From Crambe crambe (lineage: Eukaryota; Porifera; Demospongiae; Poecilosclerida; Crambeidae), in assembly GCA_963924555.1 (NCBI GenBank), contig OZ004595.1, positions 5,202,599 through 5,266,598 on the forward strand: a stretch of 64,000 nt of DNA. The letters run 5' to 3'. A program made the translations under genes and the position numbers. Numbering within the stretch: the first letter of the stretch is position 1; each line of letters begins with the position of its first letter. The notes under the pieces were generated by a model, which made no database searches, was not told the origin of the DNA, and saw nothing but the letters and a program-made list of their open reading frames with translations. Positions 19,693-33,600 of this stretch are shown piece after piece.

Positions 19693-22600
19693 GTGGCAGG
19701 GAGTGGACTTACCTCACACACTCTGGAACCTAGTCATACAGTAGGATGTGTCAGTGCAGGGGTAAAAAGAGCATGCACCATCACTGGTTATTTTTCAGAG
19801 AGTGACGTCTCAGCTTTAACTGAGATACTTGCTGAACACTCTGATAAATGGAATATAATTGGGATCTCTTTGCGCTTGCCTAATACAATACTAAATGATA
19901 TCACAGTTCAATTGCATATGTATAAACCAATTGAGCGTTTGAATCTGATGCTAATGGAGTGGGTTGTTAAGGGTCATAAGCAAGCTAAGCCACCCACAGT
20001 TGAGATACTAAAGGAGGTGCTTGGTAGTTGCATTGTGGGACTTGGTAAAGAGGCTAGTGACCTTGAAGAGTGACCTCAGAATTGAGTAGTGAGCCAAGAG
20101 ATAGTCAGGTGAGACTTGGAGTACATCCATTTGATGAGGGTCAACTCCTACCTGCAAAAAGGCCAAAAAGGCCATGTTTGAAATCAGTAACCTCTGGGGA
20201 AACCAGTATCTATTTACTTCCAACTTGACGTGCATGCTAAAATCCAGATATGCAGCTCAGCCTGAAGTGCCAGAGGACTCATGGCCGCCATTAGTCACAA
20301 CCACATACATCAATTTGGCCCTGATCAAGCAAGGTGGAATACGTAAAGGTAATGAATATGCATATTTTACCATATGAGGAGACATTGATGATGTGGTGAA
20401 AGATAAAGTGAAGATTGAGTAGCTAGCTACAAGGAAGTGTTTGAGGATTTTCAGAATGGAGCACATCTACTTATAGAAGGCCGTCCAGGTAGTGGGAAGA
20501 TAACCCTAAGAATCAAGCATTAAAATGCTTGTTTTTAGTTCACTTCAGAGGTTTTTTTTAATGGTCCTAGTATTAAATTACGGGATATATTTAAGTGCTA
20601 TTATGAAAAAGATTCTCTTATAGATCAAATTTCAGAGCATAGTGTCGAAGGATTTTGCTTTATATTAGATGGACTTGATGAATATTCACCTGATAAAAGG
20701 GAGGATACAACTATTTTTAAGCTTATTCGGAGAGCAGTCATCTCGTCCATCAGCTTCAGCTAAGATCAGAAATACAGTCAACATCAAGCAAGTAGAAGTC
20801 ATAGGATTTCTGAGGGAGCAAATCATCCAGTATATAGAGGCTTATTTTTCTACCTCAAAGAAAAAAGCTGATAACCTTCATTCTTACCTCACACAGCATC
20901 ATATGTGTTACTTGCCTATTCATGCTGCTATGGTATGTTTTTTGTTTGATGAAATGGGAAATAAGCTTCCCAGGACAGAAACTGAAATGTATAAAAGTTT
21001 TACAAATCATACCCTTTTACGAGCACTGTATCGCAATGCAAAGCATGCTGATATCTCATTGGAATCAGCTGAAGAGCTACCAGATCAATTATTCTTTCAA
21101 ATATGCAAGCTTGCATTTGAAAAGACTATTTCCTCTAAACAGGCTATGGAGCATAATGAGGTAAAGCATTTCTTGAGTACCATTGATAGTGGGAAGGACT
21201 CCCTGGGGTTGATCACTGTCGATCGCATGGCCAGTATGTGTGGAATGCAGAATCTGTATACATTTCTGCATTTGACCTTTGATGACTTATTCAGCGTTCA
21301 GTGTGCATTTGAGTCACAGCAAACTCTTCCTTGTGACCTTGTAGTCCAATCTGGAAAAGATGGTTGTCTTAAATTTGGATGAAATTGGGCAAGGAAAGAA
21401 ATTTACTAATGGGAAACATTGCATCCTTAGAAGTATTAGATATTACTGATACTTGTCTTGGAACTGAGAAGATAAAGGATCTGACCAAAAATCTTGCTCT
21501 TCCTAATCTCCACACTCTCCAACTTACAGAGTCACAGTGTATGACTAAATTTCTAACTTTGTTGTCTAAAATGTGTGGGGAAAAATTTAAATGCTTGAGC
21601 ATTCCCTTTCCAATAGCAACATATTCTGCAAAAATTTCTATTGTTGAGTCATTTGGGTTGCCTGTTCTTTTCTATAGCCTTTGCCAATTATCACATGTTG
21701 ACTTACGAAGAGTTAAGCTAAGAAATCAAGTTTATCTGCTTCTATCATAGAACAGTCATACTGCACTCAACTAGTCCTCACAAATTCTAATATAGATGAT
21801 GATGGGGTGAAGATTTTAGCTAAGAATCTCAGGTTCATGATGCACCTTTGTATGTTGCATCTTAACATTAACAATATTGGAGATGATGGAGCAAAGGCTT
21901 TATCTGAAGATTTTACATGCTCCAATAATCTCAAACTATTGGACTTATCATGTAATTATATAGGTGATGATGGTGCTATTGCTGTTGCTAGAGCTACTGA
22001 AAGCTTTACTGATCTCAGACTCCTGATTTGGAACTATACAATTACTAAGCATGGAACTGATACCATTGCAGGCATCAAATGCAAAATATTGTGATGTTGG
22101 AATTACTAAAATTAAAGAGTTAGCATCACATATACAAAGTATTACACACACTTGCATTCATTGAACCTGTCCAGTAACAACATTAGAGGTGATGGCATTA
22201 AACCTCTTGTTGACTGTCTAAAGCACTGTAACTTACAGTCACTTAATCTTGAGAAGAATTATCTTGGTATTGATGGAGTAAAGGTTATTGCAAATAGTCT
22301 AAACCACTATAGCGAGTTGTACTCTCTCAATCTTGCATATAATAACATTGGTAGTGATGGTACAAAGGCTCTTGGCAATGGTCTAAAGCACTGTAGCAAC
22401 CTGCACACTCTTGATAATCAAATTTGTAATGATGGTGCAAAGGTTCTTGCTGATGGTCTGAAGCACTGTAGCAACCTGCACACTCTGAATATTCACCAGA
22501 ATAATATTGGTAGTGTGGTGCAAAGGCTCTTGCTGATGGTCTAAAGCACTGTAGCAACCTGCACACTCTTGAAATCGGTTGGAATAGAATTGGTAATGAT

Positions 22601-23400
22601 GGTGCAACGGCTCTTGCTGATGGTCTAAAGCACTGTAACAACCTGCACACTCTGGATATTCATGAGAATCAAATTGGTAGTGATGGTGCAAACGCTCTTG
22701 CTGATGGCCCTGTAGCAACCTGCACACTCTGGATATTGCTTTGAATAAAATTGATAATGATGGTGCAAAGGCTCTTGCTGATGGTCTAAAGTACTGTAGC
22801 AATTAACCTGCACACTCTGAATATTCTACTGAATAGCATTGGTAGTGATGGTGCAAAGGCTCTTGCTGATGGTCTAAAGCACTGTAGCAACCTGCACGCT
22901 CTGTATATTGGTGGGAATGAAATTGGTAGTGATGGTGCAAAGGCTCTTAATTGCTAATGGTCTAAAGCACTGTAGCAACCTACACTCTGAATATTGAGCG
23001 GAATAACATTGATAGTGATGGTGCAAAGGCTCTTGCTGATGGTCTAAAGCACTTGTGGGAATGAAATTGGTAGTGATGGTGCGAAGGCTCTTGCTGATGG
23101 TCTAAAGCACTGTAGCGTCCTGTACACACTCTAAAAAATCCAGTTGAATAACATTGATGAAAAATGTGGATAGCCTCTTGCTGCACTGATGATCTGTATA
23201 CTGGATATAGCCAATCATCGAATTGATCATGATGGTGCAATTAAAACATGTTATGCACTGCAGCAGCCTGCTCTATGATATTTATCAAGATGATGCAAAG
23301 GCTTTTAGCTGATGATCTAAGCACTGTAGCGACCTTATGTCAAATAGGTGGTGATGGTACAAAGGCTCTTAAACACTAATAACCTTCACACTCTGAGTGA
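19693..23400 (+). pseudogene. NLR-like receptor remnant: Death, NACHT, LRR
   Basis: A Death-domain exon (about 19740-20073; FSESDVSALTEILAEHSDKW, then LNLMLMEWVVKG) is followed by a NACHT region. The Walker A GRPGSGKIT (20478-20505) has Ile in place of the usual Thr or Ser after GK. Walker B is FILDGLDEYS (20660), and the winged-helix part runs 20669-21382. An LRR block of ribonuclease-inhibitor type follows (21380-23400, about 15 units of about 84 bp). Sponges are known to have many CARD/Death-NACHT-LRR receptors. Disabling changes include TGA at about 20375, an 8-bp GCTAGCTA insertion at about 20420, loss of NACHT sequence between Walker A and B, a stop at 21380-21382, and many LRR frameshifts from 22510 on. 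A short product from 20669-21382 cannot be excluded. Confidence 0.75.
22140..23400 (+). repeat. 84-bp tandem LRR-encoding array (copy B)
   Basis: Units with the core GATGGTGCAAAGGCTCTTGC and CTGTAGCAACCTGCACACTC repeat about 14 times with near identity at DNA level. Frame is kept only to 22544. The array aligns with 4100-5240. Confidence 0.85.
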
Positions 23401-24747
23401 TTATTGTTTTAAACACTGCAACCTACAACTGAAATTGCTTGAAGTATAAAGACAATCTAAACTCCCTACATATTTCTAACTCAGTGTTCTGTGCATGAGA
23501 AGACTAAATTCAGTTCAATGCAGCCTGAAGTAACCATGCACAAATTAAAAGTTGCTGTACAGTATGTACCTTAAATCCTACTGTATTCTCCTATTATTAT
23601 TGTTGTTGACTGACAGTAGCTATAATTATTGACCGTATTGTTGTTATTGTGTTTACTTATATATGACAGTGATTAGTCTATAGGGTCTTATGATCATGTG
23701 TTATTGCAAGGTTATGTTTGGGTGCCCATGCACTACCACTTCATTCTTTGCATAATAATGAAAATCAGTTGGTGATATACATCAATAATGTAAGAGCTAG
23801 ACATTTACTTGTGGTTCAGAGAGAAGAAGAACTAAATTCTACTTTGAAGGGAAATGCAGAAGCATTGTGTGGTGAGCGATGATGAAGTCATAGGATGGAG
23901 CCAGAAGATATATAGTAGTGCCCCTCATTAGACCCCCTAGTGGCTCGATTTGTCGATTTGTTTGCAATTGATACCTTTCAACTTGAATTGCTAAAATTTT
24001 GTACGCACCCACAAAACACCAATGCACCTCTGTTGTTAGTTAATTGCTAATGAGCACACATGATCTATTTCCAATCCCATAATCCCTCATACAGACAGAT
24101 GGGATGCTTGATGCTGACTGACATTTATTAATTTTAACCCCAAGTCTAACACTGCAAGCACTTCATTTCATTGGTTATTCATAATAAACATCTGGTCAAG
24201 ATCTTTTGTACCAGCTATGAAAGATAGACAGTCCCAAATTATTTTTTTTTCTTTTCCTTTACAAAAACTTTATTCAATGATAAAGAGTGATGGTGATAAC
24301 TTGCTATTATGCACAGTTATAGAAAGTTTATCTGATATGACCTCGAGATTTAGTTCTACTGGATACAGATCGTGGTTTGGATTCTGCAATAAAAATATCA
24401 ATGGCTAAAAATGGCTATCATTGTAAGAAAAATTCAATAAACTACCATAAATTGGGTGGGAAATTTTCATTTTCATGGTCATATTCAACAACAAAAAAAT
24501 TAATTGCCTAGTACAAAAAGTGTAAAAGCTAATCACAAGTACGTAAGCTGTACAATAACAAAATATAAATTGTAAACATGAATTCCCAATTAATGGTATA
24601 GTGTCTTAGGGAAGAAGGGGAAAAAACAAACTAAGACCATAAATTAGCTATTATCAATCTTAAAATCTGATTATTTCTGGCCATATAGCTATGTAGCAAT
24701 CACAGTGGTAGCAATACAGTCTAAATCACTTAGAATATCCTTGGCCC
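23401..24747. other. Spacer between NLR remnant and FAM149-like gene
   Basis: No gene supported. It is colinear with 5241-6489. The part next to 24747 is likely the 3' UTR and flank of the FAM149-like gene, since it is the best conserved portion. Confidence 0.5.
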
Positions 24748-27700
24748 TTAAAGGGTAATTAACTCACGAAAAATTCCTGATTTTCCTGTGATGGTGAAGT
24801 ATGTAGAAGAATCATCAGGCACTTCATCATCTTCTGCTATCACAGCTGACATTTTATCCTTCAGATCACCAACCCCTCCTCCACCATGGAACCCAGCAGC
24901 ATAACCAACCACCTTCATCTGACCAAAATGAAGATTATTATCAGACACTTTCCGTCCTAGGGATGACTTTTGTCCATCTGGATGTTGTCTTAGAGACGTG
25001 TTAGTGGTGCTCGGTCTCAAGTCTCCACTGGTCACCTTGGACAAGTGCCAGTCACTTCCATCGGCTGCACTGACTATCCTAGAGTTGAAAGTCACACGAT
25101 TCTTCTGTTGGCCACTGATCCTCACTTGAGTTGTAGGAGATCTATCCGAGGACAATATCAATAGCCCTCCTCCTCCACTGCCCATTGTCCCTTCCAAGGG
25201 AGGGAGTTGCGTGTGACGAACAAATGGAGTAGAAGGTGGAGAGCTGTGGGGCACATTACTTCCAAGTTTGAATCCCCTGATGCCATTATCAATGGGAACT
25301 AATGCTGGAGTTTTAGGTTTTTCGATGGGTTTCAGCATTGTAGTGTTGATATTTCTCCTATTTGTCATCCGACTAGAGATGGTCCTATTATTGATCAGCA
25401 TTGGTGGTACAGGGGTGGGAGGGATTTGATATTCTGAATTCCGTGGAAGAGGTGTGGCTATCTTGGTTAGACGCAAGCCTATAGCTGATGATTCGGGTCT
25501 GTCGCTTACTATGGGAGTGGGAGTGCCTTCTCGGCTGTTATCATTGATCGGAAGAACACTAGATAAAATAGAAATTATAATTGATTTAACCTGCACCGTG
25601 TGACTCTAAATTAATATAGTAGAGTTATATTGATTGATCTTATTACAACATAATGACTGGGGCATAGCTGAATACAATAATAACCCAAAGGTATCCAAAA
25701 CTCGACAGAGGGCATTAAGTATGCTGTGACAGTTCTACTGGTATTGAGGCCACCACAAGTTATCTATTGGTATTGAGGCCACCACAAGTTATGACTAGGG
25801 CATTAACCTGTATGCTGTGACAGTTCTAGATCAATAAACGTATTGAGGTCACCACAAGTTATCAGAGAGCAACTATGAAAAAGTGCCCAAAATTAATGTC
25901 TAAGATTTGATTTCTATCCAGGCTTAAGTTATGTTCTTGGAGAATCATTACTTTGGTACGTATGATGAATGTGCTCGTTGTTGGAGGGAGAGAGATCTGA
26001 TTTGCATGACGCCAGAGAGGTTGGTGAGCTGGGGGAGGGAGGGGGGAAGACCACCAGACTGCATGCCAGGAGTGGTATACTTCAATCTCAAAAACTGCAT
26101 GTATATAAGAAACCAAAATGATAGCAACAAGGTGTGTTGTGCACATGCATAATAATCATGGTAAGCATTTTTAGTGTGGGAGTTGAAATGCAACATTAAG
26201 GTGAGTGCCATACAGCTAAAAAATCAGTGGTGTGGTGGTTATAAGGAGATCATGGCTCACCTTTGAACCCGATTGTCCAGAAGCTTTGGTGAGGGTAGGT
26301 GGGTCTCTTACTCCACGTAGGATGTAAGGTTGCTCCTGAGGACTCCCTTCCCCCAAGTTAGTCTCTGTCGGCGTAAGTGTGTTATCCACCAGTGAATAGC
26401 TGCTATCACGACCTGTTATTATGAGTCAATAGGGTATTAAAATTTCCAATAACAGGGCCACTTTTTCAGGGATTACTTCGATAAAGGGCACTCCAAAACC
26501 TCTCAACAAAAAGTACCTTCGTATATACATTACACAAATAACCTCCAAAAGAGGACAACTTCTCTACCTCTACAAAGAATAAAAGGCTGTGTCGTATCTA
26601 TTTCTCTAACCTTGTGAATTTTCTGTGACGACAGCAATCAGTGGTTGTAAGACACTGACCACTTCAGTCCAGAGGTTGTTGAAAGCCAGGCTTAACACTG
26701 CATCCCTTACGCATGCATTGGGGGTCACAGGGGGCAGCCCATGGTGGCGCTTGAGCCGGGAGTGACGGTGACTGTCACTAACTTGGACTTCATCACTTCT
26801 AAATGGCCAATATTTAGAAATGCAATCAGAATTTAAGCTGCAATTCAGAAGGGCTCGTCCTAGCTCAATAGTTAGCCTCACGTGTTATCAAAAGCAAAGA
26901 ATTCCTCCAAGTTCCCATCGGCTGTAACAACTTCCTCATAGAGAGCACTAGTCTCATCCAGGTCCTGCAGCACGTGGGGCTTTACACTTTGACCTATGAT
27001 CATCAGTCTGCAGGCATGGGATAAATACTGGGCATCCATAAAGAGTTATACAGAACACTCTGGACAAAGGTTAATCAAGTTAGGGTGCTTCATGCTGAAT
27101 CATAAGATGCATATACATGACGAGGGGAGGGGAGAGAATAGGGAAACTACGTACTCGTTGGAGTGAGCATGTGATTCCAGGTCCTCTGTAGCAGGAGCAT
27201 CCAGGCTGAGGAAGGGATCTGGAGCCACCATCTCCGTCCCATCCTCCATGCTATCAAGTAAGTGAATCCCTCTCACCCTAAAGGAGGAAGAGATAAAAAC
27301 AGGAACTGTGACAATGTTGTTGATGACTATCTCACTCAAGGTGAGGGAAATTGCCACTCCATTCTCTACACTCTTCATCCACTCGCTGAGTTCCTGTAGA
27401 TATGTCCTCAAACAAAGCAGCATCGATCCTATCAAATTTTCTCCTCACTGATTCAGTAGCTGCACGATCCAATTCCTATGAAAGTATCATGTATGGAGTA
27501 ACTATGTGTACTGTATCCATGACAGTCCTACAATAAGAATCATACTAACCCTATTACAATAGTTCTACAATAAGAACCCTATTACAGTGAACCCATTACA
27601 GCGAACCTCTGAATAAATGGATACCATTGGGATTACCATTAGGACCAGCCTCAGAGGTATAATATAGTTTTGTGCATTGTGTATTGTTCAGAGGTTTTTC

Positions 27701-28189
27701 CTCTTTCAGAGTGTCCTTTATTAGAGGTTCTACTGTATGCAACAGTGAGGGATTCAACTGTTTTGGTTGTTTCTTTAGTTTCATTGCCCCATATAATATC
27801 TTACAGCTTCATCCTGCCCCCAAGAATACGCTGAACATCGTCCTGATATAGAGCCAGTGAGAGTATAGTCACTCCAGCGATGAGAAGCTGAGAGACCACT
27901 ACTACCAGTATCATTGTTAACATGGGTTCCCTCCGAAATGTGATTTTGCACCCTTGTAGAGCGTTTGTCAGCATCTGTCTGGAAATTTCTGGTTGCTTCA
28001 GGGTGAGGGTGGTTTTTAAAGAGTGCCTCTGCACCAGCTCCATGTAAGAGACCATTGCTGCAGTGCATTATGCAGAGCATTATGTTGGTGTGCATTAAAT
28101 AGAAAGTGTTGCCACAACAACAAAGAAAAACAATAAATGATCCCAGTTTGGCAAGTAACTTACAGAGCTGAAGGGTTTGATTTGGACAT
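24748..28189 (-). CDS. FAM149-family protein (DUF3719), 9 exons, 674 aa
   Basis: Nine exons join in phase: 28164-28189, 27805-28057, 27336-27475, 27151-27277, 26882-27027, 26611-26837, 26261-26412, 25952-26094 and 24748-25558. The start is MSKSNPSAL. Residues about 94-140 read ELDRAATESVRRKFDRIDAA and then EECREWSGNFPHL, which matches the FAM149 hallmark of an acidic-aromatic helix followed by W..(R/N)FPHL. Later ALYEEVVTADGNLEEFFAFD and LPPVTPNACVRDAVLSLAFN also fit. The last exon is low-complexity and proline-rich (LPRNSEYQIPPTPVPPMLIN). Vertebrate FAM149B1 is needed for primary cilium assembly and signalling; a ciliary role here is an inference. It is head-to-head with the TPRG1L-like gene. 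The usual R of the HLR motif appears as E (FPHLEVRG) in this model, depending on the exon 3/4 junction. A broken partial copy lies at 6490-8162. Confidence 0.75.
26455..26590. repeat. Dispersed AGAGGACAA repeat
   Basis: A member of a short family built from motifs like ACCTCCAAAAGAGGACAACC and GGACACTC.GAAAGAGGAC. Other members in either orientation lie at about 3410-3470, 8240-8341, 27560-27745, 32560-32650 and 42605-42720. No terminal repeats were defined. Confidence 0.6.
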
Positions 28190-28543
28190 AGTAGTACTAG
28201 CATTAACACTGCTGAACACAAGTAGAGAGTTATGTGAACAGAGTTCTTTCATGGCAAGACATCAAGATGAAATTCCAGATTCTTCTCTTATAATGTAGCT
28301 AAGCGTAAATCATAATCGTTTATAGCATACTAGTATATCGGTCTTGTTTGCTAACACTTCGGTGGCCAGTCTGCGCTGCAAAAGCACAGTTTCTGTTTAC
28401 ACCTTTTAGCAATAGATATAGATAATGCTTATGTCGCGCGCGCGTAACCAATAGTCACGTGCCTTGAAAATTGCTGAATTAGCAAGAAAAAAATAAGTGG
28501 CGCGCCCATCTTTCACTTCAAGCGGAAATACTGTCTTGCCATT
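28190..28543. promoter_or_regulatory. 354-bp bidirectional promoter region
   Basis: The start codons of the FAM149-like (minus) and TPRG1L-like (plus) genes are separated by only 354 bp. The interval has a GC-rich alternating tract CGCGCGCGCG (28436-28445), a CCAAT box (28448-28452) and the palindromic E-box CACGTG (28456-28461) within 30 bp, all typical of a shared promoter. Transcription starts are not determined. Confidence 0.6.
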
Positions 28544-30845
<2,302 letters not shown>

Positions 30846-30889
30846 CATTTCCACAAAACGTTGCATACATCTTACTATTGTAGCAGTGC

Positions 30890-30890
<1 letters not shown>

Positions 30891-30947
<57 letters not shown>
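30891..30947. repeat. (ATT)n microsatellite
   Basis: About 19 ATT units lie just after the TPRG1L stop codon, probably in its 3' UTR. Confidence 0.95.
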
Positions 30948-31029
30948 TTTATACACCGTGTATGTGATGTTCTATTTAAACGAAATGGTTGAATAATTTT
31001 AAATTTATCGAATCAGCAATTTTTAAGCA

Positions 31030-32906
31030 ATGGCTCTCCAAGTAACTTACAGATACAAGCAGCAAATCTCTGATATAGCGCAAAGAAAACAAGAAGGGAT
31101 GAAAGTGAAGAGAAGATTTCCTGCTAAAATACCAGTGAGGGTGATTCATGAGTTTACTAACACTTTAATAGTTAGCTATTAATTGCTAACAATAATGTTC
31201 AATGCCTGTATAATATTAAATCGTATACAGCTGGTGGTTGGAAAGGTAAACAAATCTGAACTGCCAGAATTGGAGAGGAGTAAATTTCTATTCCCTGCAG
31301 CTGCCAGAAGTAAGCAGTTAGGATTTTGTCAGCTACAATGAGGCCACACCAATTAGATTTTATGTTGCTCAGGCTGACTGATGGGTAGGTAGGTCAGGTT
31401 GAAAATGATAGTGATAAGTTTAGATATGTCAAGCACTGATGGACAGAATGTGAGGGAGATGGTACTGCACTTTTCTTCATCATCCCTATCCTTGGCATGC
31501 AATAATCTAAAGTTTGGCTGAAAGCTCAGTACTGACTTTTTCTGAGGTAGTAAAAATATATATGCCAGTGTTCAATCGAGAAATTATAATTTGGGGTAGA
31601 AGTGTTTGTTCTGATGACAAATTGGTCCATTTTCATCAAGAGGCAAGCTCAAGCTGCATGTCATTATGACACGTCCTTTGCCCTTGTAATTTCAATTTTG
31701 CATGCATAATGTGGTCACTGGTAGCTAGCTAGACATGCAGTGTGTCAGGGCTGGATCCAGGATTTTTAGATAGGTGGGGGTTGCAGGACTAGGAGCACAA
31801 ACACTGGACCATAAGGAAAGGTGCAAGAAAGAGCATATTTGGAGGACCCATGTTGGCTTCACTGGTACTCAAACTCGAAGTGACACATGCAAGGTCACAC
31901 CTCAAATCACAGTTAGTTATCTAACATGTGACCTTGAAAATATAAGCAAAAGTGCTCCAAAAGATATCTTTGAAGTGGTTACAGGTGTGATCGTAAAAGG
32001 AAATCATTAGTATGCACCAAGTTATCCAATGTGTGACCTTGAAAGTGAAAGCCAAAATGGATGTGTCATGTATACATTTTCTTTGACCGTAGCCTTAACC
32101 GCATTAGTTCCTAGTTTAGTTAGCCCACACATGTAACATGTTCTCTCTTCTGATTACCCTACTTTAGAGGAGAAACACAAGTTGTCAAAGAAAAATAGAC
32201 ATGGCTAAGTAAGAATTGTCAAATTGCATTGTCATTTTATAATAGCTTGGGAACAAAAAGGGGGTTCAACCCCACCCCTGGATCCAGCCCAGTGTATAAG
32301 TGCTACACTCAATACTAATTTTAAGACTGTCTGCAGGCCAAGTTTTGGGGTAGAAGCTTCAATCACAGTAGATAAAACCCTGTATACAATTCTAAATTTC
32401 CATTATAGTATTTTCAGGCCTCGCTCACTAGCCAATATTGCAATGCGGTAATTAGGCATGCTTTATCTAGAGTATCATTATTGAATACAATCTTGATCTT
32501 AGTGCCCGAGCAACATAAATCTTATTGGTATGGCCTAAGTGATACATGAGAAACCTCTGATGGTATGAACAGACCCTCAGAGAGAGGACAACCCTCTGCT
32601 TTTAATACAATTGACTGGTTATTGGTGTCCTTTGTTAAGAGCATAAATGCATGCAGTTGAGGTTCAATTTTATCATTTCACTTTTTGATAGTTGGAGATC
32701 TAACTCAATACATCAACAGTAAGATGAACCGATCTGACCATGCACCCCTGTTCATTTATATCGATAACGAGATAGTGGTCTCGCAGGATCACACGATGGC
32801 AGAACTCTACCAGGAGTACCGGGAAGATGACTTTTTCCTGTACCTAGCCTACTATGAGGAGAACGTTCACAGTCACCCAGACAAAAGAAGTAGCTTCTCA
32901 ACTTGA
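31030..32906 (+). CDS. ATG8/LC3-like protein without C-terminal glycine, 132 aa
   Basis: Exons 31030-31134, 31231-31309 and 32692-32906 join in phase. The product keeps the ATG8 layout: an N-terminal helical segment YKQQISDIAQRKQEG, then RRFPAKIPLVVGKV (compare the family pattern of a basic-aromatic-P-K/R-IPVI), SELPELERSKFLFP, the I-GDLTQYIN helix, LFIYIDNEIVV and MAELYQEYREDDFFLYLAYY. In ATG8 proteins the chain after this last strand runs about six residues to a phenylalanine-glycine that ATG4 exposes for lipid conjugation. Here the matching positions read HS, and no glycine occurs in the 16-residue tail ending SSFST. It therefore should not be lipidated by the usual route. Intron 2 holds a MITE (31746-32290). 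It is transcribed in tandem with the TPRG1L-like gene. Confidence 0.8.
31746..32290. mobile_element. 545-bp MITE in the ATG8-like intron
   Basis: Inverted ends GGGCTGGATCCAGG (31748) and CCTGGATCCAGCCC (ends 32290) are flanked by CAGTGT on both sides. No transposase was found; the 78-aa frame inside (31774-32010) has no domain. The ends resemble the CAGGGGCGGATC type at 53659-53977. Confidence 0.75.
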
Positions 32907-33292
32907 CTTCATCCATTTTTAGGGTTTTTTTTTTGTTTGGTTTTGAATCACTTCTTTGGGTGTGTTTTGTCTGCAAATACAGTGAGTGCAACATGTCTCT
33001 TCTCAATCTAGAACCCATGAAAACTCCATGACAATTCATATTATTATGGCTTTTTACTTTTCATGTGTTGTACCCCATGAAACCTTAACATTTGAATAAA
33101 AATGCAAAATTCATCATATTTCATCAGTTAATCCATCCTGTTGTTCAAAGCATCTTCTTTCAGCATGCCCTTATCGGAGGTTGCACTGTGTATACTGGCA
33201 GTTATGGTAGGTTCTTTGCTTAGAGGTTTGCAGCTCTTAGTCCCGTGGGTGTGCGAGACTAAGCAGCTCTAGTGAACAAATGTGGGAAGATT
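32907..33292. other. 3' flank of the ATG8-like gene up to the gap
   Basis: T-rich DNA with an AATAAA at about 33095 that may be the polyadenylation signal of the ATG8-like gene. Missing 3' exons of UQCC1 may lie in or beyond the gap; none is visible here. Confidence 0.45.
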
Positions 33293-33492
33293 NNNNNNNN
33301 NNNNNNNNNNNNNNNNNNNNNNNNNNNNNNNNNNNNNNNNNNNNNNNNNNNNNNNNNNNNNNNNNNNNNNNNNNNNNNNNNNNNNNNNNNNNNNNNNNNN
33401 NNNNNNNNNNNNNNNNNNNNNNNNNNNNNNNNNNNNNNNNNNNNNNNNNNNNNNNNNNNNNNNNNNNNNNNNNNNNNNNNNNNNNNNNNNNN
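33293..33492. other. Assembly gap, 200 N
   Basis: A run of exactly 200 N, probably a placeholder of unknown true length. It cuts the 3' end of UQCC1. Confidence 0.99.
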
Positions 33493-33600
33493 GAGTCTGG
33501 GGAAATGCAGACTTAATGTAAACGTGCAAATTATAACCTAGTACTTTTCCCCCCTCCCCCCTCTCGCTGTCACCAACTCTTAAATGAGAGCAAAACGTAC

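Larger units (their letters stand above)
14903..26590. repeat. Segmental duplication, copy B
   Basis: Colinear with 1060-8341. It starts inside exon 1 of the unknown gene (14903-15095, a dead fragment with an AGCT insertion at 15033) and ends just before FAM149 exon 6. It retains the intact transporter and about 4.7 kb of NLR sequence lost from copy A. Confidence 0.85.

Noticed and set aside
22327-23240. Minus-strand frames rich in HQQEPLHHHYQ
   Set aside because: Antisense shadows of the LRR array in copy B.
31774-32010. 78-aa frame in the ATG8-like intron
   Set aside because: Lies wholly within a MITE with no domain.
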